Positions 12,706-18,556 of a stretch of DNA of 32,676 bases are shown here, piece after piece (within the stretch, counting starts at the first letter, position 1; every line of letters starts with the position of its first letter). The position numbers and the translations under genes were made by a program. The notes beneath the pieces were generated by a model that had not been told where the DNA came from, did no database searches, and saw only the letters and a program-made list of their open reading frames with translations. The stretch is from Candidatus Methylomirabilota bacterium (GTDB lineage Bacteria; Methylomirabilota; Methylomirabilia; Methylomirabilales; CSP1-5). The stretch spans positions 5,243 through 37,918 of the forward strand of contig JAHFDE010000001.1 of the NCBI GenBank assembly GCA_023249165.1, in the 5' to 3' direction.

Positions 12706-13821
12706 GTGAGAGATCCCGCTTCCTTCGCTGGCCTGATCATTCGCGAAAAGGATCCGGAAAATCTGGAATTTCCCTTCTCCTCGCTCAACAGCTTCGTCAC
12801 ACCTAACGAGCAGTTCTTTATCCGCTCCCATTTCGCCGTACCGAAACTGAATCCCCGCAGCTGGCGGCTTAAGATCGAAGGTCTCGTCGATCGCCCTTGC
12901 CAAATCGATTACAACGACTTGCTGAGGTTGCCGTCCCGCTCGGTGACGACGACGCTCGAATGTGCGGGTAACAGCCGTATTTTTTTGACGCCCAAAGTGG
13001 GCGGTTTGCAGTGGGGCTTGGGCGCGGTGGGCAACGCGGAATGGACGGGTGTCCCCCTCGCAGCCGTGCTGGAGCGCGCCGGGGTGCACGCCGGAACAGT
13101 CGAGGTGGTGCTGCAAGGAGGGGATGCGGGCGAGATCAAGAAGGAACCGCAATCGCCCGGAAAGATTCATTATGCCCGAAGCCTCCCGCTGGAGAAGGCC
13201 TTGCGATCAGAGGTGATCTTGGCCTACCAGATGAACGGCGCACAGCTTCCCATGTCTCATGGCTTCCCTGTGCGGGCTGTCGTGCCCGGCTGGTATGGAA
13301 TGGCGTCGGTCAAATGGCTCACCCGTATCGTCGTCACTGATCGTGTTTTTCGCGGTTACTTCCAGACATCGGACTATGCATACTGGGACCAGCCCGAGGG
13401 GTTGCCAATCCAATTGTTGCCCGTGGCCGAAGTAGAGGTCAAAGCCCAGATTGCACGTCCCGCCCTGCACGAAGTCGTGCGCGCAAATTCGGTTTATCGG
13501 ATGCATGGCGCCGCGTGGGCCGGAGAATCGGAAGTGACCAAGGTGGAGGTGAGCACGAATGGAGGCCGCATGTGGAAGCCGGCAGAGTTCCTCGGTGCTG
13601 CTTCCAGGTATGCCTGGCGCTTGTGGGAATACACCTGGCACACACCGTCGCGCGTAGGACGCTATACGGTGATGGCGCGGGCGAGCGACGCTCGTGGGCG
13701 CGTGCAACCAATGCACCGCGACCCGCATCGTGGAACGTACATGATCAGTCACGTTCAACCCATCGAGGTCGAAGTCCAAGAATCGGCTCCGCCGCCGCCC
13801 ACGGACCGCTACACCATCTGA
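12706..13821 (+). CDS. Sulfite oxidase-like molybdopterin oxidoreductase
   Basis: About 371 residues from GTG at 12706. The molybdopterin domain holds the Mo-ligand Cys86 in TTTLECAGNSR, with the flanking signatures FVTPNEQFFIRSHF (30-43), EWTGVPLAAVLERAGV and HGFPVRAVVPGWYGMASVKWL. The C-terminal 120 residues form the Mo-co dimerisation domain (EVTKVEVSTNGGRMWKPAEF, then WRLWEYTWHTP). Members oxidise sulfite or related substrates; the electron acceptor is unknown because no heme or cytochrome gene is adjacent. The frame is open from 12547, but the extra N-terminal 53 codons lack family resemblance. No Tat signal is visible from 12706, so the protein may be cytoplasmic or its start may be misplaced. 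Confidence 0.85.
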   Translation: MRDPASFAGLIIREKDPENLEFPFSSLNSFVTPNEQFFIRSHFAVPKLNPRSWRLKIEGLVDRPCQIDYNDLLRLPSRSVTTTLECAGNSRIFLTPKVGGLQWGLGAVGNAEWTGVPLAAVLERAGVHAGTVEVVLQGGDAGEIKKEPQSPGKIHYARSLPLEKALRSEVILAYQMNGAQLPMSHGFPVRAVVPGWYGMASVKWLTRIVVTDRVFRGYFQTSDYAYWDQPEGLPIQLLPVAEVEVKAQIARPALHEVVRANSVYRMHGAAWAGESEVTKVEVSTNGGRMWKPAEFLGAASRYAWRLWEYTWHTPSRVGRYTVMARASDARGRVQPMHRDPHRGTYMISHVQPIEVEVQESAPPPPTDRYTI

Positions 13822-13884
13822 ACCTCTCAGCAACGGGGGAGGTGCCGGACGAGGTCAAGGAGTAGACCAGCTAGGTGATTGTGG

Positions 13885-13958
13885 CGCGCCCAAGAGGATT
13901 CGAACCTCTGACCTACGGATTCGTAGTCCGTCGCTCTATCCAGCTGAGCTATGGGCGC
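13885..13958 (-). tRNA. tRNA-Arg (ACG)
   Basis: 74 nt. Acceptor GCGCCCA pairs with TGGGCGC, discriminator G. The anticodon stem ACGGA/TCCGT encloses CTACGAA, giving anticodon ACG, the substrate of the TadA encoded at 8762-9328. The T arm is AGAGG-TTCGAAT-CCTCT. Confidence 0.97.
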
Positions 13959-13966
13959 GTCTCAAT

Positions 13967-14059
13967 GCTGGAATGCTAGAACGCTAGGAGGCTAGAAAGC
14001 TTAAACCCAATGCTTCTCTCCCCGGGCATTCCAGCGTCCCAGCCTTCCAGCTTTCTAGC
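13967..14059. repeat. Inverted octad-repeat element between tRNA-Ser(GCT) and tRNA-Arg
   Basis: Left arm 13967-14000 is four octads: GCTGGAAT GCTAGAAC GCTAGGAG GCTAGAAA plus GC. The right arm 14026-14059 is, on the minus strand, GCTAGAAA GCTGGAAG GCTGGGAC GCTGGAAT plus GC. Both arms are 34 bp, with a 25-bp centre. Confidence 0.75.
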
Positions 14060-14071
14060 AATAAGACATGG

Positions 14072-14163
14072 CGGAGAGGCCGGGATTCGAACCCGGGGTA
14101 GGGCTCAACACCCTACAACCGCTTAGCAGGCGGCTGCCTTCAGCCTGGCTCGGCCACCTCTCC
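14072..14163 (-). tRNA. tRNA-Ser (GCT)
   Basis: 92 nt, class II. Acceptor GGAGAGG/CCTCTCC, discriminator G. The anticodon stem encloses CTGCTAA, anticodon GCT. The variable arm is GTTGTAGGGTGTTGAGCCCT with a strong stem. The acceptor and T arms are identical to those of tRNA-Ser(GGA). Confidence 0.96.
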
Positions 14164-14173
14164 ACACGATGGG

Positions 14174-14270
14174 GTTCATGGTTCATGGATCGTGGTTCAT
14201 GGCTTACGGTCCAAGACCAGAATGTAAGGTCCCGCTCCCGACTATGAACCGTGAACCATGAACTCTGAAC
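14174..14270. repeat. Inverted heptad-repeat element between tRNA-Ser(TGA) and tRNA-Ser(GCT)
   Basis: Left arm 14174-14202 reads GTTCATG GTTCATG GATCGTG GTTCATG. The right arm 14242-14270 is, on the minus strand, GTTCAGA GTTCATG GTTCACG GTTCATA. About 23 of 30 positions pair. Confidence 0.7.
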
Positions 14271-14298
14271 TCCGATTCCGGCAAGCGGAGTCGGATGG

Positions 14299-14382
14299 CG
14301 GAGGGGGTAGGATTCGAACCCACGAGGCTCTTCGCCTAACGGTTTTCAAGACCGCCGCCTTCAGCCACTCGGCCACCCCTCC
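14299..14382 (-). tRNA. tRNA-Ser (TGA)
   Basis: 84 nt, class II with a shorter variable arm. Acceptor GGAGGGG/CCCCTCC, discriminator G. The anticodon stem GCGGT/ACCGT encloses CTTGAAA, anticodon TGA. The T stem contains one G-U pair (GTGGG/CCTAC). Confidence 0.95.
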
Positions 14383-14387
14383 GTTTG

Positions 14388-14484
14388 GTTCATGGTTCAG
14401 AGTTGAGGGTTCGGGGTCTAAACCGCATACGGCCTAAGTATACGACGTCCCTGCCCAAATTACCATGAACTATGAATCGCGAAC
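14388..14484. repeat. Inverted heptad-repeat element between serS and tRNA-Ser(TGA)
   Basis: Left arm 14388-14415 reads GTTCATG GTTCAGA GTTGAGG GTTCGGG. The right arm 14463-14484 is, on the minus strand, GTTCGCG ATTCATA GTTCATG. A unique centre of 47 bp lies between. Confidence 0.6.
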
Positions 14485-14513
14485 GGCGATCCCGTTGTGC
14501 GGGATCGTGGCAG

Positions 14514-15803
14514 TCACGCTGGAGGCTCGATTTTCGTGAGGCCGCCCATGTACGGCCGGAGAACTTCGGGGATGGTGACGGTACCGTCGGCCTCCTGGTA
14601 GTTCTCGAGGATGGCGGCCCAGGTCCGACCGATGGCGATGCCGGAGCCATTCAGGGTGTGCACGAATTCTGCCTTCGCCCCCGGGTGAGCGCGGTAGCGA
14701 ATGGCGGCCCGCCGTGCCTGAAAGTCCTCGAAGTTACTGCAGGAAGAGACCTCCCGGTAGACCTGCTGGCTCGCAAACCACACCTCGAGATCGTAGGTCT
14801 TGGCGGCGGCAAAGCCCAGGTCGCCCGTGCAAAGCACCACCACTCGGTAGGGGAGATGAAGCCGCTTCAAGACCTCTTCGGCTTCAGTAGTGAGCTGCTC
14901 TAGCGCCTGATAGGACGTCGCCGACTCGGTGAACTTCACCAGCTCGACTTTGTTGAACTGGTGCTGGCGGATGATCCCCCGCGTATCCTTCCCGTACGAG
15001 CCCGCCTCCCGCCGGAAGCAGGGCGTGTACGCCACGTAACTCAGCGGTAATGTCCCGGGCTCCAGTATCTCCTCCCGGTGGATATTGGTGACCGGGACCT
15101 CCGCCGTGGGAATGAGAAAATACGGATCGTCTGCCGTCTTGAAGAGCTCGTGGGCGAACTTGGGGAGCTGCCCGGTGCCCGTCATACTGTCTTCGCTGAC
15201 CAAGAGAGGTGGGAACACCTCGGTGTAGCCGTGCTCCCGCACGTGCAGGTCGAGCATGAAATTGATCAGGGCCCGCTCGAGGAGCGCCCCTTTCCCTTTC
15301 AGAAGCGGAAAGCGGGCGCCGGCCAGTCGCGCGGCCCGGGCGAGATCCAGGATCCCCAGGTCCTCCCCGATCTCCCAGTGGGGTCGTGGCTCACCATCGA
15401 AGGACCGCGGTGCGCCCCAGCGGCGGACCTCGACATTCTCTTCCGGGCTGCGTCCAACGGGGACGGAAGGGTGAGGGAGGTTCGGGATCAGGAGCAGAAG
15501 GCTACCCAGTTCCTGTTCGACGGCCTGAAGTCGGTCTTCGCTCTCCTTCAGCGCACTGGAAATTTCCCGGCTTCTCGTCACCAGGGCTGTCGCCACATCC
15601 GCGGGCTTCTCGCCCACCCTGGTCTCCTGCACCTGTCGAGAGAGCGCCTTCTTTTCTCGCCGCCATTGCTCAACGTCAACCACCAGCCGCCGCCGTTCGG
15701 CGTCGAGTTTCAGCAGCTTCTCTAAGTCAAATTCTGCTCCCCGCTGCCCAAGCTTCTCCCGGATGAGACCGGCATTTTCCCGAATGAACTTGAGGTCCAG
15801 CAT
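14514..15803 (-). CDS. serS: Seryl-tRNA synthetase
   Basis: 429 residues, standard bacterial size. The N-terminal coiled-coil tRNA-binding arm spans about 25-105. The class II core follows: serine-binding TAEVP (233-237), motif 2 at about 258-290 (AYTPCFRREAGSYGKDTRG, then IIRQHQFNKVEL) and motif 3 near the C-terminus (GSGIAIGRTWAAILENYQ). It charges all serine tRNAs, and two of these lie directly downstream on the same strand, two more at 8.5-8.8 kb. ATG at 15803 (MLDLKFIREN) is the family start. The gene begins 10 bp after the gyrA stop, so it is probably in the gyrA transcript; the open frame upstream is only gyrA tail read in another frame. Confidence 0.97.
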   Translation of the reverse strand: MLDLKFIRENAGLIREKLGQRGAEFDLEKLLKLDAERRRLVVDVEQWRREKKALSRQVQETRVGEKPADVATALVTRSREISSALKESEDRLQAVEQELGSLLLLIPNLPHPSVPVGRSPEENVEVRRWGAPRSFDGEPRPHWEIGEDLGILDLARAARLAGARFPLLKGKGALLERALINFMLDLHVREHGYTEVFPPLLVSEDSMTGTGQLPKFAHELFKTADDPYFLIPTAEVPVTNIHREEILEPGTLPLSYVAYTPCFRREAGSYGKDTRGIIRQHQFNKVELVKFTESATSYQALEQLTTEAEEVLKRLHLPYRVVVLCTGDLGFAAAKTYDLEVWFASQQVYREVSSCSNFEDFQARRAAIRYRAHPGAKAEFVHTLNGSGIAIGRTWAAILENYQEADGTVTIPEVLRPYMGGLTKIEPPA

Positions 15804-15813
15804 CGCCCGGCCC

Positions 15814-18357
15814 TTACTCCTCTTCGGGCTCGTCCCCTTCGACAAGCTCAGGGGGGCCTTCGGCCGGCTCAAGGGTGCCCTCGACAGGTTCAGGCCCGGC
15901 CTCCGCGACCTCGTCCTCCTCCATCACGACAGCGGTCACCGCGGCCACGCGGTCCCCCTCCTCCAGGCCCTGGAGCCGCACCCCCTGTGCATCCCGGCCC
16001 GTATCGCGGATCTCCCGGACCCGAAGGCGGGTCACCTTCCCCTCCTGGGAGATCATCATCACCCCGTCCTCCTCCCGGACCTGTTTGATCCCCACGACCG
16101 GGCCGTTCTTGTCGGTCACCCGAATATTGATGATCCCCTTGCCACCGCGCCCCTGGACCCGGTACTCGGAGACATCGGTCCGCTTCCCGAACCCTCGCTC
16201 GCAGACCGTCAGCATCTGGGCGCCCTCAGAGACGATCTCCATCCCGACCACCTGATCTTGCGACTCCAGGCGAATCCCCGTGACCCCTCGCGCTGACCGT
16301 CCCGTGGGCCGGACATCGTCTTCCTTGAACCGGATCGCCATCCCATTTCGGGTCCCCAGGAAGACGTCCTCGGTGCCGCGTGTCATGGCGACCCCGATCA
16401 ACTCATCCCCCTCATCGAGCGAGAGTGCAATGATCCCCCCCGCCCGCGGATTGGCATAGGCGCTGAGCTCCGTCTTCTTCACCACCCCCCGCCTGGTCGC
16501 CATCACCAGATACCGGTCGACCTCAAATTGGCGGATGGGGATCATCGTGGTCACGTGCTCCCCGGACTGCAGCTCGAGGAAGTTGGCATTGGACTTCCCC
16601 CGCGCCGCCCGGCCGAGCTGGGGAATCTCATGAACCTTCAGCCAGTGCACCCGCCCCAGATTAGTAAACAAGAGGATGTAGCTATGGGTCGTAGCCACAA
16701 AGAGGTGCTCGACGTAGTCCTCCTCCTTGGGGGCCATGCCCGTCGTCCCCTTGCCGCCCCGCCGCTGTGCGCGGTAGACGCTGAGCGGACTGCGCTTGAT
16801 ATATCCGCCGTGAGTGACGGTGATCACCATCTCTTCGTCAGCCACCATGTCTTCAAGGCTGATCTCGGTCGTCTCCTCTTCGATCTGGGTCCGGCGCGGA
16901 TCACCGTAGGCCTCCTTGAGCCCCAGCAGCTCCTCCTTGATGATCTGGCGCACCAGCCCCTCACTCTGCAAGATGGCCTGCAGCCGCGCGATGGTCTGCA
17001 GTGTCTCCTGATATTCGTCCTGAATCTTCTGCCGCTCGAGCGCCGTCAGTCGCTGGAGTCGGAGGTCCAGGATGGCCTGGGCCTGGATCGGCGTCATGGT
17101 GAAACGCTGCACCAAACCCGTCCTGGCGTCCTCCACCGCTCGCGAGCGGCGGATGAGGGCGATGACCTCGTCAAGATGGTCCAGGGCGATCCGGTAGCCC
17201 TCCAGGATATGAGCCCGCTCCTCTGCCTTTCGCAGGTCGAAGCGGGTCCGGCGCACCACCACCATGCGCCGATGATCGATGAAGTATTGCAGCTGCTGCT
17301 TCAGCGTGCAGACCTTCGGCTGGTTTTCGACCAGACCCAGCATGATGACGCCGAAGGTGGACTGCATGGGGGTGTGTTTGTAGAGCTGATTCAGGATCGG
17401 CCGGGGCGTCTCGTCCCTCTTCAGCTCCAGGACGATCCGCATCCCTTCCCGATCCGACTCGTCGCGGAGATCGGCGATGCCCTGCACCCTCCCGTCCCGG
17501 ATCAGCTCGGCGATCCGCTCGATGAGCTTCGCCTTGTTGACCTGGTAGGGGAGCTCTGCAATGATGATGCTCTCGCGACCTCCTCGCCCCTTCTCCACGA
17601 AGGCCTTGGCCCGCAACTGGATCAGGCCCCGTCCGGTCCGGTAAGCCTCCTCAATCCCACCACGCCCGTGGATGAAGGCGGCCGTGGGGAAGTCGGGACC
17701 GGGGAGGACCGCCATCAGCTCTTTGAGGGAGACGTCCGGGTTCTCCAGCTGCAGGATCACCGCATTCACCACCTCTCCCAGGTTATGGGGCGGGATGTTG
17801 GTGGCCATGCCGACGGCGATCCCCGACGAGCCGTTCACGAGAAGGTTGGGGAGGGCGGCCGGCAAGAGCGCCGGCTCCTGAAGGGTGTCATCGAAATTGG
17901 GGACGAAGTCGACCGTCTCCTTGTCGATGTCTCGAAGCAGCTCCTGGGCGATCCGGGCTAACCTGACCTCGGTGTAGCGCATCGCGGCGGGCGCATCGCC
18001 ATCGACAGACCCGAAGTTCCCCTGCCCGTCGATCAGGGGGTAGCGCATCGAGAAATCCTGGACGAGACGGACAATGGTGTCGTAGACGGCCGCATCGCCG
18101 TGCGGATGATACTTCCCCAGGACCTCTCCCACCACCCGGGCCGCCTTCTTGTAGGGGCGATTGAAGGCGAGTCCCAGCTCTTGCATGGCATAGAGCACCC
18201 GGCGGTGCACCGGTTTCAGCCCGTCCCGGACATCGGGCAGGGCCCGCCCGATGATGACGCTCATGGCGTAGTCCAGGTACGACCGCCGCATCTCCTCGTG
18301 GATGTCGGTGGGTCTTACCTCGCCGATCCGCGGCTCTTCGGTCCGATCCTCTGGCAC
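15814..18357 (-). CDS. gyrA: DNA gyrase subunit A
   Basis: 847 residues. The N-terminal breakage-reunion domain carries catalytic Tyr128 (AAMRYTEVRL). The quinolone-resistance region reads YHPHGDAAVYDTIVR, with Ala89 where E. coli has Ser83 and Asp93 where E. coli has Asp87. The GyrA box QRRGGKG follows ELKR/PLSVYRA in the second half and identifies gyrase rather than topoisomerase IV; beta-pinwheel blades continue to about residue 800. The last 30 residues are an acidic tail encoded by three 21-bp tandem repeats. GTG at 18357 follows GGAAGGCGAAGG. With GyrB it introduces negative supercoils using ATP. gyrB lies upstream on the same strand, 194 bp away, across a repeat-rich spacer. Confidence 0.97.
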   Translation of the reverse strand: MPEDRTEEPRIGEVRPTDIHEEMRRSYLDYAMSVIIGRALPDVRDGLKPVHRRVLYAMQELGLAFNRPYKKAARVVGEVLGKYHPHGDAAVYDTIVRLVQDFSMRYPLIDGQGNFGSVDGDAPAAMRYTEVRLARIAQELLRDIDKETVDFVPNFDDTLQEPALLPAALPNLLVNGSSGIAVGMATNIPPHNLGEVVNAVILQLENPDVSLKELMAVLPGPDFPTAAFIHGRGGIEEAYRTGRGLIQLRAKAFVEKGRGGRESIIIAELPYQVNKAKLIERIAELIRDGRVQGIADLRDESDREGMRIVLELKRDETPRPILNQLYKHTPMQSTFGVIMLGLVENQPKVCTLKQQLQYFIDHRRMVVVRRTRFDLRKAEERAHILEGYRIALDHLDEVIALIRRSRAVEDARTGLVQRFTMTPIQAQAILDLRLQRLTALERQKIQDEYQETLQTIARLQAILQSEGLVRQIIKEELLGLKEAYGDPRRTQIEEETTEISLEDMVADEEMVITVTHGGYIKRSPLSVYRAQRRGGKGTTGMAPKEEDYVEHLFVATTHSYILLFTNLGRVHWLKVHEIPQLGRAARGKSNANFLELQSGEHVTTMIPIRQFEVDRYLVMATRRGVVKKTELSAYANPRAGGIIALSLDEGDELIGVAMTRGTEDVFLGTRNGMAIRFKEDDVRPTGRSARGVTGIRLESQDQVVGMEIVSEGAQMLTVCERGFGKRTDVSEYRVQGRGGKGIINIRVTDKNGPVVGIKQVREEDGVMMISQEGKVTRLRVREIRDTGRDAQGVRLQGLEEGDRVAAVTAVVMEEDEVAEAGPEPVEGTLEPAEGPPELVEGDEPEEE
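15836..15898. repeat. Three 21-bp tandem repeats in the gyrA 3' end
   Basis: Plus-strand copies at 15836-15856, 15857-15877 and 15878-15898 follow the pattern CCYTCGRCMRGYTCARG plus four bases. On the gyrA strand they encode the heptapeptides GPEPVEG, TLEPAEG and PPELVEG. Confidence 0.75.
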
Positions 18358-18448
18358 GCCTTCGCCTTCCTAGTACCGACCTAACCCTTCGAACTTCCCA
18401 GGGCTGGTACTGAGTGGGCAAAATGCAAACGCATTTCACCATGTGACA

Positions 18449-18520
18449 ATTGAACAATAGAACAGTAGACCGCAATGGAGCCTTTTTTCAGGATCAGTCT
18501 ATTGTTCCAATGCTCCATTG
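18449..18520. repeat. Inverted octad-like repeat in the gyrB-gyrA spacer
   Basis: Left arm ATTGAACA ATAGAACA GTAGACCG CAATGGAGC starts at 18449. The right part (18495-18520) is on the minus strand CAATGGAGC ATTGGAAC AATAGACTG. The same words occur in both arms. The rest of this 194-bp spacer shows AAATGC-AAAC-GCATTT and no clear promoter. Confidence 0.55.
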
Positions 18521-18521
18521 C

Positions 18522-18556
18522 TCTAAAGTAAACGCGCTTCGTGCGTTTACTTTAGA
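18522..18556 (-). terminator. Perfect hairpin spanning the gyrB stop codon
   Basis: TCTAAAGTAAACGC (18522-18535) and GCGTTTACTTTAGA (18543-18556) form a 14-bp perfect stem with a 7-base loop. The gyrB TAA (18552-18554) lies inside the stem. No T run follows on the minus strand, so it may stabilise the mRNA end or bind protein rather than terminate by itself. Confidence 0.5.

Noticed and set aside
13967..14484. CRISPR array in the repeat-rich tRNA spacers
   Set aside because: The repeats are 7-8 bp words in inverted pairs without unique 30-40-bp spacers or cas genes.
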